Of a stretch of 63,624 nucleotides of DNA, positions 17,379-26,157 are shown piece by piece. The stretch spans positions 1 to 63,624 of the forward strand of contig NZ_LZZT01000052.1 of NCBI RefSeq assembly GCF_014170305.1, written 5' to 3'. The notes beneath the pieces were generated by a model. The model was not told the DNA's origin. It did not search any database and saw only the letters and a program-made list of their open reading frames with translations. The position numbers and the translations under genes were made by a program. The first letter of the stretch is position 1, and every line of letters starts with the position of its first letter. This DNA is from Achromobacter sp. UMC71. Lineage in GTDB: Bacteria; Pseudomonadota; Gammaproteobacteria; Burkholderiales; Burkholderiaceae_B.

Positions 17379-18338
17379 CTACTTCAGCAGGCCGACTTCC
17401 TTGTAGAACTTCTCGGCGCCGGGATGGAACGGAATGCCGGCGCCCTTGACCGCGTTGTCGCGCGTGATGAGCTTGCCCTTGGCATGGCCCGAGTCCAGCG
17501 TCTTGCGGGTGGCGTCGCTGTACAGCGCCTTGGTCACCTCGTACACGGTCTGCTCGGGGATCTTGGCCGATGTGACCATCTGCGCGTTGACCGAAATGGT
17601 CTTCACTTCGGGCACGTTCTGGTACGTGTTGGCGGCGATCACGTCGGGCGTGAAGAACTCCTGCTTGGCGCGCAGCGCGTCGATTTCCGGTCCCACCAGC
17701 GGCACCAGTTCGATGCCGCCCGTGGACGCCAGTTCGGCGATGGCGCCGGCGGGGGCCCCGCCCACGAAGAAGAACGCATCCAGCCCGCCGTCCTTGAGCT
17801 TGTCGCCCGCCTGGTTGGGCTTGAGGTATTCGGCCTTGATGTCCTTGTCGGTCAGGCCATAGGCGCCCAGGATCAGGCGCACGTCGACCAGGGTGCCAGA
17901 GCCGGGTTCGTCCATCGACACGCGCTTGCCCTTCAGGTCCGCCACGCCCTTGATGCCCGCGCCCTTGCGCGTCACCAGGTGGATGCTTTCCGGATACAGC
18001 GTGGCGATCAGGCGCAGGTCTTGGGCCTTGGGCTTGCCTTCGAAGGTGCCGGTGCCGCTGTAGGCCCAGAACGCCACGTCGGATTGGGTGAAGCCCGCCT
18101 CAAAGGACCCGCCGATGATGCCGTTGATGTTGGCGACCGAGCCGTTGGACGCCACCGCCGTGGCGATCAGCTTGCCAGGCTGCGATACCGCGTTGCCGAT
18201 GATGCCGCCGATGGGATAGTAGGTGCCGGCGGTGCCGCCGGTGCCGATGCGGAAGAACTGCTGCGCCTGCGCCGCGCCGGCCGCGGCCGTCAGGGACAAC
18301 GCCAAGGCCAGGGTGGTGATCCAGCTTTTTGATTTCAT
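17379..18338 (-). CDS. TAXI family TRAP transporter solute-binding protein
   Basis: 319 residues. The signal peptide covers about residues 1-26 (hydrophobic core LALALSLTAAAGAAQA). The mature start FFRIGTGGTAGTYYPIGG is the TAXI-family hallmark. This is the periplasmic receptor of the TRAP system whose fused permease is the next gene downstream. The start is ATG 18338 after GGAGA. The ligand is unknown; the nearby D-threonine aldolase gene is divergent, so a link to hydroxy amino acids is only possible. Confidence 0.92.
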   Translation of the reverse strand: MKSKSWITTLALALSLTAAAGAAQAQQFFRIGTGGTAGTYYPIGGIIGNAVSQPGKLIATAVASNGSVANINGIIGGSFEAGFTQSDVAFWAYSGTGTFEGKPKAQDLRLIATLYPESIHLVTRKGAGIKGVADLKGKRVSMDEPGSGTLVDVRLILGAYGLTDKDIKAEYLKPNQAGDKLKDGGLDAFFFVGGAPAGAIAELASTGGIELVPLVGPEIDALRAKQEFFTPDVIAANTYQNVPEVKTISVNAQMVTSAKIPEQTVYEVTKALYSDATRKTLDSGHAKGKLITRDNAVKGAGIPFHPGAEKFYKEVGLLK

Positions 18339-18355
18339 GCGAGCTTCTCCAGGGT

Positions 18356-18424
18356 TCGATAAGGGGCATGCTTTGCGCTGCGTTGCCGTTTCGGGGCCTG
18401 GCCCCCCTTATCGAGCAAAAGGCC
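18356..18424. promoter_or_regulatory. long-loop inverted repeat in divergent promoter region
   Basis: TCGATAAGGGG at 18356-18366 is repeated inverted as CCCCTTATCGA at 18414-18424. It lies in the gap between the divergent TAXI binding-protein and D-threonine aldolase genes. Two matched half-sites 47 bases apart suit a looping regulator or a long stem. Confidence 0.35.
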
Positions 18425-18564
18425 CGCTTGTCGCGGGCCCGCCGTGGGGGGCTCTATTTGTGGTGAAATTCTGGCATGGCGGCACCCCCCAGCCAATGCT
18501 TGCAGGGCTATCGTTTACCTGGGGGTGGCGACTTCTTTCGTACAGCAGATAACGGAGTGTCCAG

Positions 18565-19704
18565 ATGTCCCAGGAAGTCATACGCGGCATCGCGCTGCCC
18601 CCGCCCGCCCAGGTTGGCGACCCCTTGGCCAGCGTCGACACGCCCAGTCTGGTGCTGGACCTGGCCGCCTTCGAAGCCAACCTGCGCGCCATGCAGGCCT
18701 GGGCCGACCGCCACGAGGTCGCGCTGCGGCCGCACGCCAAGGCTCATAAATGCCCCGAGATCGCGCTGCGCCAGCTGGCGCTGGGCGCGCGCGGCATCTG
18801 TTGCCAGAAGGTCAGCGAGGCCCTGCCCTTCGTGGCCGCCGGCATCCGCGACATCCACATCAGCAACGAAGTGGTCGGCCCGGCCAAGCTCAAGCTGCTG
18901 GCCCAGCTGGCGCGCGCCGCCAAGATCAGTGTCTGTGTCGACAATGCCGCCAACCTGGCGCAGATCTCGCAGGCCATGGCCGCCGCGGGCGCCCAGGTCG
19001 ACGTGCTGGTGGAAGTGGACGTCGGCCAGGGCCGCTGCGGCGTGTCCGACGACGCCACGGTGCTGGCGCTGGCGCAACAGGCGCGGGCGCTGCCGGGCGT
19101 GGAATTCGCCGGCCTGCAGGCCTATCACGGGTCGGTGCAGCATTTCCGTACCCGTCAGGAACGCGCCGAGGTCTGCCGCCAGGCCGCGCGCATCGCCGCC
19201 TCGTACCAGCTGCTGCTGCGGGAAAGCGGCATTGCCTGCGACACCATCACGGGCGGCGGCACCGGCAGCGCCGAATTCGACGCCGCCAGCGGCGTCTTCA
19301 CCGAGCTGCAGGCCGGGTCGTATGCCTTCATGGACGGCGACTATGGCGCCAACGACTGGGACGGCCCGCTCACCTTCAAGAACAGCCTGTTCGTGCTGTC
19401 GACCGTGATGAGCACGCCCGCGCCCGGCCGCGTCATCCTGGACGCGGGCTTGAAGTCCACCACCGCCGAATGCGGCCCGCCCGCGATCCACGGCACGCCG
19501 GGCCTGAAGTACGCGGCCATCAACGACGAGCACGGCGTGGTGCGTGTCGCCGAAGGCACGCAGCCCCCCGCGCTGGGCGACACGCTGCTGCTGGTGCCGT
19601 CGCACGTGGACCCCACCTTCAACCTGCACGACGGCCTGGTGGTGGTTCGCGACGGCATCGTGCAGGACATCTGGGAAATCTCGGCGCGCGGCTTCTCGCG
19701 TTGA
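18565..19704 (+). CDS. dta: D-threonine aldolase (DSD1 family, PLP-dependent)
   Basis: A 379-residue alanine-racemase-fold PLP enzyme. The PLP lysine is K59 in PHAKAHK, and the metal ligands are H347 and D349 in PSHVDPT. These three positions and the length match, from memory, the characterised D-threonine aldolase of Alcaligenes/Achromobacter xylosoxidans. The reaction splits D-threonine and other D-beta-hydroxy amino acids into glycine and an aldehyde, with a divalent metal. D-3-hydroxyaspartate aldolase is the close alternative. It is divergent from the TAXI system and convergent with an amino-acid ABC transporter. The start is ATG 18565 after CGGAG. Confidence 0.9.
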   Translation: MSQEVIRGIALPPPAQVGDPLASVDTPSLVLDLAAFEANLRAMQAWADRHEVALRPHAKAHKCPEIALRQLALGARGICCQKVSEALPFVAAGIRDIHISNEVVGPAKLKLLAQLARAAKISVCVDNAANLAQISQAMAAAGAQVDVLVEVDVGQGRCGVSDDATVLALAQQARALPGVEFAGLQAYHGSVQHFRTRQERAEVCRQAARIAASYQLLLRESGIACDTITGGGTGSAEFDAASGVFTELQAGSYAFMDGDYGANDWDGPLTFKNSLFVLSTVMSTPAPGRVILDAGLKSTTAECGPPAIHGTPGLKYAAINDEHGVVRVAEGTQPPALGDTLLLVPSHVDPTFNLHDGLVVVRDGIVQDIWEISARGFSR

Positions 19705-19721
19705 TACCCGGTTGCCTGGGG

Positions 19722-19747
19722 CCGGCGCCGCGATGCGTCGGCGCCGG
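19722..19747. terminator. bidirectional hairpin between convergent genes
   Basis: A perfect 9-bp stem (CCGGCGCCG with CGGCGCCGG, 8-base loop) lies between the D-threonine aldolase and amino-acid ATPase stops. There is no T tract. Confidence 0.55.
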
Positions 19748-19755
19748 GCGCCTGG

Positions 19756-20493
19756 CTAGCGCGCCAGGTCCGTCATCCCCAGAAACTGCCGCAGCTCTGG
19801 CGTTGCCGGCGACGTGAACAATTCCTCGGGCGGACCGATCTCGTGCACCCTGCCCTGGTGCATGAACACCACGCGGTCGCAGACCTCGCGCGCAAAGCGC
19901 ATTTCGTGCGTCACCATCAACAGCGTCATGCCGTCGGCGGCCAGCTCGCGCACCACCGCCAGCACCTCGTTGACCAGCTCCGGGTCCAGCGCCGACGTGA
20001 TTTCATCGCACAGCAGCGCCAGCGGCTGCATCGCCAGCGCGCGGGCAATCGCCACGCGCTGCTGCTGTCCGCCCGACAATTCCTCGGGCCACGCATCGAA
20101 CTTGTGACCCAAGCCCACGCGCGTCAGCATGGCGCGCGCCAGGTCGGCCGCCTGCGCTTCCGGCAGCCGCTTGGCCACCATCGGCGACAGCATCACGTTG
20201 CGTCCCACCGTCAGGTGCGGAAACAGGTTGAACTGCTGAAAGATCATGCCCACCTTCAGCCGCAAGGCTCGCAGCCGCAGCTCGTCGTCGCCCAACTGCG
20301 CATCAGCCACCATGATGGCGCCGCTGTCGATCTGTTCCAGCCCGTTCACGCAGCGCAACAGCGTGCTCTTGCCCGAGCCGCTCTTGCCGATGATGGCGAT
20401 CACCTCGCCGGGCTCCACGCGCAACGTCACCCCTTTCAGGACTTCGTTGTCGCCGAACTTCTTGCGGACGTCTTCAAGGGCGATGAGGGGCAT
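19756..20493 (-). CDS. polar amino-acid ABC transporter ATP-binding protein
   Basis: 245 residues with Walker A G36-KSGSGKST44, signature LSGGQQQRVAIARAL, Walker B LLCDEITSALDPE and switch MVTHEMRFAREV. That last stretch is characteristic of the PAAT (GlnQ/HisP) group. ATG 20493 follows AAGGAAG; it overlaps the permease gene by 20 bases, indicating translational coupling. The frame remains open upstream but is only a shadow of the permease. Confidence 0.93.
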   Translation of the reverse strand: MPLIALEDVRKKFGDNEVLKGVTLRVEPGEVIAIIGKSGSGKSTLLRCVNGLEQIDSGAIMVADAQLGDDELRLRALRLKVGMIFQQFNLFPHLTVGRNVMLSPMVAKRLPEAQAADLARAMLTRVGLGHKFDAWPEELSGGQQQRVAIARALAMQPLALLCDEITSALDPELVNEVLAVVRELAADGMTLLMVTHEMRFAREVCDRVVFMHQGRVHEIGPPEELFTSPATPELRQFLGMTDLAR

Positions 20494-21130
20494 GCAACTT
20501 CCTTTCCAGCCTAAGGCTGAGGCGCGACAGGGGCCAGCACAGCGCAAAGTAGATGAGCGCGGCGCAGGCATAGACGGTGAAGGGGCTGAAGGTGGCGTTG
20601 GTGATCACCGTGCTGGCCTTGGACAGCTCGGTGAAACCGATGATCGAGGTCAGCGCCGTGCTCTTGACGATCTGCACCGCAAAGCCGACGGTAGGCGCGA
20701 CACCGATGCGCAGCGCCTGCGGCAGCACCACGTAGCGCATCTGCTGCACGTAGCCCAGCGCCAGGCTGGCCGAGGCTTCCCACTGTCCTTTCGGAATCGC
20801 CTCGACGCAGCCGCGCCAGATCTCGGCCAGAAAGGCCCCCGACCACAGCGTCAGCGCCGCGCCCGCGGCCAGCCACGGCGGCACCTCGATGCCCGCCAGC
20901 GACAGCCCGAAGAACGCCAGGAACAGCTGCATCAACAGCGGCGTGCCCTGAAAAAGTTCGATGTAGGCCCAGCTGATGCGCCGCATCAGCGTCACGCGCG
21001 AAGTGCGCATCATCAGCGCCAGCGACCCCATCAACGCGCCGCCCACGAACGCCACCAGCGACAGCACGATGGTCCAGCGCGCGGCCAGCAGCAGGTTGCG
21101 GACAATGTCCCAGGTAGAGAATTCGATCAT
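20474..21130 (-). CDS. polar amino-acid ABC transporter permease (HisM/GlnP type)
   Basis: 218 residues with about five hydrophobic segments. The family motifs are IELFQGTPLLMQLF near residue 60 and the ATPase-contact loop WEASASLALGYVQQMRYVVLPQA in the second half. The start ATG overlaps the stop of the other permease (ATGA), and its 3' end overlaps the ATPase start. Part of the operon binding protein - permease - permease - ATPase. Confidence 0.92.
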   Translation of the reverse strand: MIEFSTWDIVRNLLLAARWTIVLSLVAFVGGALMGSLALMMRTSRVTLMRRISWAYIELFQGTPLLMQLFLAFFGLSLAGIEVPPWLAAGAALTLWSGAFLAEIWRGCVEAIPKGQWEASASLALGYVQQMRYVVLPQALRIGVAPTVGFAVQIVKSTALTSIIGFTELSKASTVITNATFSPFTVYACAALIYFALCWPLSRLSLRLERKLHAPHRP

Positions 21131-21795
21131 CGCACCGCCTTGCGAAACAGCCGCTTGCCCGTCATGCGCAGCAGTTGGCGTAGCAGCACCGACAGCGCCA
21201 GATAGATGCCGGTCGTCACGAAATACACTTCAAACGCCCGAAAATTGCGCGACTGAATAAAGTTGGCCGCAAACGTCAGGTCCTCGGCCGCGATCTGCGA
21301 ACACACCGCCGAGCCCAGCATCACGATCACGATCTGCGACGACAGCGCCGGCCAGATGCGCGCCAGCGCGGGTTTCAGCACAATGTGCCGGAACACCTGC
21401 CCGCGCGTCATCGCCAGGCTCGCGCCGGCCTCGTACTGGCCCTTGGGCGTGGCATCGATGCCCGCGCGGATGATCTCGGCGCTGTAGGCGCCCAGGTTCA
21501 ACGCCATCGCCAGACAGGCCGCCTGCATCTCGCCCAGCTGGATGCCCAGCGACGGCAGGCCAAAAAACACGAAGAACAGCTGGATCAGAAAAGGCGTGTT
21601 GCGCACCGCCTCCACATATGCGGCGACCGGCACGCGCAGCCAGCGCGGACCGTGCGTGCGCGCCCACGCGCAGCCGATGCCCAGCGCCACCCCGGCCACG
21701 GCGCCAAAGGCGATCAGCTCGACCGTCACGCCGATGCCCTTGATGAGCACCGGCGTGTAGTCCAGCATGGAAGCGAAGTCGAATTGATAAGCCAT
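21127..21795 (-). CDS. polar amino-acid ABC transporter permease (HisQ/GlnP type)
   Basis: 222 residues of the same permease family as its neighbour, with YVEAVRNTPFLIQLFFVFFGLP and the contact loop YEAGASLAMTRGQVFRHIVLKPA. The two permeases likely form the heterodimeric membrane channel. ATG 21795 lies 27 bases after the binding-protein gene. Confidence 0.92.
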   Translation of the reverse strand: MAYQFDFASMLDYTPVLIKGIGVTVELIAFGAVAGVALGIGCAWARTHGPRWLRVPVAAYVEAVRNTPFLIQLFFVFFGLPSLGIQLGEMQAACLAMALNLGAYSAEIIRAGIDATPKGQYEAGASLAMTRGQVFRHIVLKPALARIWPALSSQIVIVMLGSAVCSQIAAEDLTFAANFIQSRNFRAFEVYFVTTGIYLALSVLLRQLLRMTGKRLFRKAVR

Positions 21796-21822
21796 CAGGG
21801 CGCCCCGGCGCTCGCGCCTGCC

Positions 21823-22605
21823 TTACAGATCCTTGGGCAGGTCGGCGCCCAGCCACTTCTTCGAAATCGCCGCCAGCGACCCGTCGCGCTTGGCGCCCGC
21901 CAGAATCTCGTTGACCTTGGCGCGCAGCTTCGGCTCGTCCTTGTTCAGGCCGATGTAGCAGGGCGAATCCTTGATCAGGAACTTGGTCTCGGGCTTCTTG
22001 GGCGGGTTGCGCGCCAGAATCGCCGCGGCCACCACGTTGCCCGTCGCAATCAGCGGCACCTGCCCCGACAGAAAGGCCGTGATGGTGCCGTTGTTGTCTT
22101 CATAGCGCTTGAGCGTGGCCGTGGGCGGCGCAATCTTGGTCAGCTCGATGTCTTCCACCGCACCGCGCGTCACGCCGATAGTCTTGCCCGCCAGGTCCGC
22201 GGCCGACGCCACCTTCAGGTCCGCCGGGCCGAACACGCCATTGAAGAACGGCGCATACGCGTCCGAGAAGTCGATCGCCTTCTCGCGTTCCGGATTCTTG
22301 CCCAGGCTGGAAATCACCAGGTCCACCTTGCGCGTCTGCAAGTACGGCACCCGGTTGGCGCTGGTCACCGGCACCAGTTCCAGCTTCACGCCCAGCTGCT
22401 TGGCGATCAGCGCCGCGGTATCGATGTCGTAGCCCAGCGGCTTCATGTCCGCGCCCACCGACCCAAACGGCGGAAAGTCCTGCGGCACGGCGATCTTGAT
22501 GGTGCCGCTCTTGACGATATCGTCCAGCGTGTCGGCATGCGTAAGCGGCGCGGCCAGCAGCGTGGCGGCGGTGCAAAGGGACAGCAACAGGGTTCTACGC
22601 TTCAT
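21823..22605 (-). CDS. polar amino-acid ABC transporter substrate-binding protein
   Basis: A 260-residue periplasmic binding protein (SBP_bac_3 type). The signal peptide covers about 1-24 (MKRRTLLLSLCTAATLLAAPLTHA). The mature domain contains the family stretch KIAVPQDFPPFG..GYDIDTAALIAKQLGVKLELVPV. ATG 22605 follows GGAGAG and opens the signal peptide; upstream starts would bury it. First gene of the amino-acid ABC operon. The substrate class is predicted, the exact ligand unknown. Confidence 0.92.
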   Translation of the reverse strand: MKRRTLLLSLCTAATLLAAPLTHADTLDDIVKSGTIKIAVPQDFPPFGSVGADMKPLGYDIDTAALIAKQLGVKLELVPVTSANRVPYLQTRKVDLVISSLGKNPEREKAIDFSDAYAPFFNGVFGPADLKVASAADLAGKTIGVTRGAVEDIELTKIAPPTATLKRYEDNNGTITAFLSGQVPLIATGNVVAAAILARNPPKKPETKFLIKDSPCYIGLNKDEPKLRAKVNEILAGAKRDGSLAAISKKWLGADLPKDL

Positions 22606-22909
22606 GAGGAACTCTCCAGGGCGCGCCGTCCCAAGAGCGGGGTTCGGCGTTGCACACCAATTCGGTATACAAAACTGGAAAAGCAAGTTCCGTGCCATTT
22701 CGCCGCCGCCGGGAGCACGGCGTAGCGGGCCGCTGAATGTGCACCCGATTGGTGCGTGACGCGTCGTCCCGGCGCATGGCGCGCACCGGTTTGGAACCTG
22801 CGCCGCTATTTCCCCTGGGCGGCACATCCATTACGATGGCCCGGCGTTCACAACGCACGCATCGCAGTATTGGCCAATTCTTGAATCCATCCCCTGACCG
22901 GAGATTTCC

Positions 22910-23239
22910 ATGAGTGGTTACTACGATTTGAAGCGCAGTGGCGACCAGTACCTGTTCAATCTGAAAGCCGCGAACCACGAAGTCATACTTACCAGCGAGC
23001 GCTACACCACCAAGGCCAGCGCACAGGAAGGCATCCGCTCGGTGCAGCAGAACTCGCCCATCGACGCGCGCTATCAGCGCAAGACCGCCTCCGACAACTC
23101 GCCCTACTTCACCTTGACCGCATCCAACGGCCAGACCCTTGGCCGCAGCGAAATGTATTCCAGCACCTCGGCCCGGGATAACGGCATTGCGTCCGTCAAG
23201 ACCAACGGGCCGACCCCCACGGTGAAAGACAACACCTGA
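22910..23239 (+). CDS. YegP family protein (two DUF1508 repeats)
   Basis: A 109-residue protein made of two similar DUF1508 units: YYDLKRSGDQYLFNLKAANHE in the first and PYFTLTASNGQTLGRSEMY in the second, each followed by a helical SA..GI.SV segment. The family is small, often stress-associated and of unknown biochemical role. The start is ATG 22910 with GGAGA upstream. A single gene between two import systems. Confidence 0.9.
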   Translation: MSGYYDLKRSGDQYLFNLKAANHEVILTSERYTTKASAQEGIRSVQQNSPIDARYQRKTASDNSPYFTLTASNGQTLGRSEMYSSTSARDNGIASVKTNGPTPTVKDNT

Positions 23240-23248
23240 CCCGGGGCA

Positions 23249-23273
23249 AGCCGGCGGCGTTGCGCTGCCGGCT
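23249..23273 (+). terminator. hairpin after the YegP-like gene
   Basis: AGCCGGC pairs with GCCGGCT around an 11-base loop, ten bases past the stop codon. There is no T tract. Confidence 0.45.
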
Positions 23274-23416
23274 GGGCGAACGGCAGCGGCCGCAGGACGT
23301 CACGCCATGCGGCCGCTGCTCGTCGCATTGATGGCTGGCCAGCCACGCATTGGCGGGCGGGCCGGTCGCAGCGCCCATGGGGCAAACGCCTGCGACCCGT
23401 CCTATTTCACTCGCCG

Positions 23417-24382
23417 TCAGTCCACCTGTGCGCCGGACTGCTTCACAGCCTTGCCCCACTTGTCCACCTCGCCCGCGATGAACGTGCCGGTGGCCTCGGG
23501 CGTCAGCGGCATCGGTTCCGCGCCACGATCCCGGAAGAACTTCTGCATTTCCGGCGTGCCCAGCACATGGCCGATCTGCTGGCTCAGGTACTTCGTAATC
23601 GCCGGCGGCGTATCACGCGGCGCCAGCACCGACGCCCAGCCGATCGCCTCAAAGCCCGGATAACCGCTTTCCGCCACCGTCGGCACGTCCGGCAACTGCG
23701 GCAGGCGCTTGGCCGTCGTCACCGCCAGCGCCACCGCCTTCTTGCTCTGCACGTGCGGCAGGCCCGCCGTCACCGAATCCACCATCAACGGCACCTGATG
23801 GCCCAGAAAATCCGCCTGCGCCGGGCCGCTGCCCTTGTACGGAATGTGGCGGATATCGATATTGGCCGCCGCCTTGAACATCTCGGCCGACAAATGCTGC
23901 GTGCCGCCGATCCCCGCGCTAGCGTAGGCCAGCTCGCCCGGATTGGCGCGCGCCTGCGTCACCAATTGCTTGAGCGACGTAATCCCCGACGCCGGCGTCG
24001 CCAGGAACATCAGCGGCACCGAAAACACCCCCGAGACCGGCGCAAAATCGTTCGTCAGGCTGTAATTGATGGTCTTGTACAGCGTCTGGTTCACCGCCGC
24101 GGCAGAGCCCGCGATCACCAGCGTGTAGCCGTCCGGCGTCGCGCGCGCGGCCTGCTCCATGCCGATATTGCTGCCCGCGCCCGCGCGGTTTTCCACCACG
24201 ATGGGCTGTTTCAGCGCCGTGCCCAGCTTTTCGGCCAGGGCCCGGGCAAAAATGTCGGTGGCCTGCCCCGGCGGGAAAGGCACGATCAGGCGGATGGCGC
24301 GGTCGGGATATTCAGCGTGCGCCGCCGTGGCGGCAGCGGCCAGCACCAGGCCGGCGGCGAGACTGGAAAGAATTCTTGTCAT
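23417..24382 (-). CDS. Bug family tripartite tricarboxylate transporter binding protein
   Basis: 321 residues. Signal peptide about 1-23 (core [16 protein letters not shown]). The mature N-terminus [19 protein letters not shown] is the TctC/Bug signature, followed by [27 protein letters not shown]. Bug proteins are periplasmic carboxylate receptors, greatly expanded in Bordetella and Achromobacter. No tctA/tctB membrane genes are adjacent, which is usual for this family. Ligand unknown. Confidence 0.92.
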   Translation of the reverse strand: MTRILSSLAAGLVLAAAATAAHAEYPDRAIRLIVPFPPGQATDIFARALAEKLGTALKQPIVVENRAGAGSNIGMEQAARATPDGYTLVIAGSAAAVNQTLYKTINYSLTNDFAPVSGVFSVPLMFLATPASGITSLKQLVTQARANPGELAYASAGIGGTQHLSAEMFKAAANIDIRHIPYKGSGPAQADFLGHQVPLMVDSVTAGLPHVQSKKAVALAVTTAKRLPQLPDVPTVAESGYPGFEAIGWASVLAPRDTPPAITKYLSQQIGHVLGTPEMQKFFRDRGAEPMPLTPEATGTFIAGEVDKWGKAVKQSGAQVD

Positions 24383-24594
24383 GATCGGTCAGTAAAAAGC
24401 GACAGAAGGCGCCGCGCAGTGCCGCGCCTGTTGCATAAAATAGAGAGCCCCGCGCTGGCGGCCCTTTTGGGGCGGCCCGGGGGCGGATCGGCAGGGGGTG
24501 CGTCACGATAGCATTCCCGCGCCGGTGCTAAATTCACCTTTTAGCGTTTCCCACCCTTTTCAACCCCTGTCCTCCCATTTCAGCAGGAACCGCC

Positions 24595-25788
24595 ATGGAA
24601 TTCAGCCAGTTCAACGTCAACGCCCTCATGGAGATCACCTCCCGCCCGGACCTCGTGTTCGTGCGCGGCCAGGGATCCTGGCTGGAGGATCACGCGGGCA
24701 AGCGATACCTGGACTTCGTCCAGGGCTGGGCCGTCAACACCCTGGGCCACTGCGCCCCGGAAATGCAGAAAGCCCTGCTCGAGCAGTCCAAACTGCTGAT
24801 GAACCCGTCTCCGGCGTTCTACAACCTCCCGTCCATCGAACTGGCCCAGCGCCTGACCGGCGCCTCGGTCTTCGACCGCGTCTTCTTCGCCAACAGCGGC
24901 GGCGAAGCCAACGAAGGCGCCATCAAGCTGGCGCGCAAGTGGGGCCAGGTCAACAAGAAAGGCGCCTACAAGATCATCACCATGAACCACGGCTTCCACG
25001 GCCGCACCCTGGCCACGATGTCCGCGTCGGGCAAGCCGGGCTGGGACAAGATGTTCGCGCCGCAGGTGGAAGGGTTCCCGAAGGCGGAGATCAATGATCT
25101 TGAATCGGTGCGCAAGCTGATTGATGATCAGACCGTCGCCATCATGCTGGAACCCGTCCAGGGCGAAGCTGGCGTCATCCCCGCGACCAAGGAATTCATG
25201 CAGGGCCTGCGCAAGCTGGCCGATGAGCACAAGCTGCTATTCATTGTGGATGAAGTGCAGACCGGCATGGGCCGTACGGGCACGATGTTTGCGTATCAGC
25301 AGTCGGACGTGGTGCCGGACATCATGACGCTGGCCAAGGGGATTGGTGGCGGTGTGCCGCTGGCGGCGTTGTTGGCGCGTCAGGAAGTCTGCGTGTTCTC
25401 GCACGGGGACCAGGGCGGCACGTATAACGGCAATCCGTTGATGGCGGCTGTGGGGGTGGCGGTGTTTGATGCGCTGGCTGCGCCTGGGTTTATGGAGTCG
25501 GTCAATGCGCGTGCGAAGCAGTTGTCCGAAGGGCTGTTGGCGCTGTCGGCTAAGTACGGCATGAAGGGCGAGCGTGGGATGGGGTTGCTGCGCGCTCTGA
25601 TCATGGATCGCGACGACGGCCCCGCCATCGTTGAAGCTGCGCGTAATCTGGCTCCGGCTGGGTTGCTGTTGAATGCGCCGCGTCCGAATCTGCTGCGTTT
25701 CATGCCGGCGTTGAATGTGACGGCTGAGGAGATTGAGACGATGCTCAAGCAGCTGGATGGGTTGATTGCGCGGGTGCGTAAAGAGTAA
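24595..25788 (+). CDS. argD: acetylornithine aminotransferase-like class III transaminase
   Basis: A 397-residue class III PLP aminotransferase. The PLP lysine is K248 in TLAKGIGGGVPLAA, preceded by the cofactor aspartate in FIVDEVQTGMGRTG. The layout and length fit ArgD-type acetylornithine/succinyldiaminopimelate transaminases, which work in arginine and lysine synthesis. No other arg gene is adjacent, so a different omega-amino donor remains possible. The start is ATG 24595 after CAGGA. This is the last GC-rich gene before the AT-rich island; codon use near its 3' end already shifts slightly. Confidence 0.85.
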   Translation: MEFSQFNVNALMEITSRPDLVFVRGQGSWLEDHAGKRYLDFVQGWAVNTLGHCAPEMQKALLEQSKLLMNPSPAFYNLPSIELAQRLTGASVFDRVFFANSGGEANEGAIKLARKWGQVNKKGAYKIITMNHGFHGRTLATMSASGKPGWDKMFAPQVEGFPKAEINDLESVRKLIDDQTVAIMLEPVQGEAGVIPATKEFMQGLRKLADEHKLLFIVDEVQTGMGRTGTMFAYQQSDVVPDIMTLAKGIGGGVPLAALLARQEVCVFSHGDQGGTYNGNPLMAAVGVAVFDALAAPGFMESVNARAKQLSEGLLALSAKYGMKGERGMGLLRALIMDRDDGPAIVEAARNLAPAGLLLNAPRPNLLRFMPALNVTAEEIETMLKQLDGLIARVRKE

Positions 25789-25809
25789 TCTGTTTTTATG
25801 TTTTAAAAA

Positions 25810-25836
25810 GGGCCGCATTTGCGGCCCTTGTTTTAT
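25810..25836 (+). terminator. intrinsic terminator of the argD-like gene
   Basis: GGGCCGC pairs with GCGGCCC around a 4-base loop and is followed by TTGTTTTAT, 22 bases past the stop. Confidence 0.85.
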
Positions 25837-25839
25837 CGG

Positions 25840-26157
25840 CGGTTATTGTTTATAGGTGTGAAAAGTGTAAGGCGGTTTCAATGGTTGTTCGGCGATTCTT
25901 TCAAAAATGTCTTTGAAAACAAGTAAGATCCGAATAGGTTCTCAGTCGATGACTCCATGTCAGTGCGAACCCTGAATTTGCTAATTCCACATAATGGTTC
26001 AAGCTGGCTTCGAAACATATACTATCGCTGATACGTAAACAGAGATATATTTCACTCTATGCTCAATGGAACATTAGTTTGCAATACCGCTTTGTTGAAA
26101 ATCTGACGGTTTGCCCGCTACGAAGAGAAATAGAGCAACGCCAAAAAGAGGACGCCT
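25840..26157. other. AT-rich gap marking the left edge of the accessory island
   Basis: About 320 bases without a convincing gene. Base composition drops sharply from the GC-rich chromosome to AT-rich DNA that continues into the next gene. No integrase, tRNA or clear direct repeat was found here. Confidence 0.5.
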
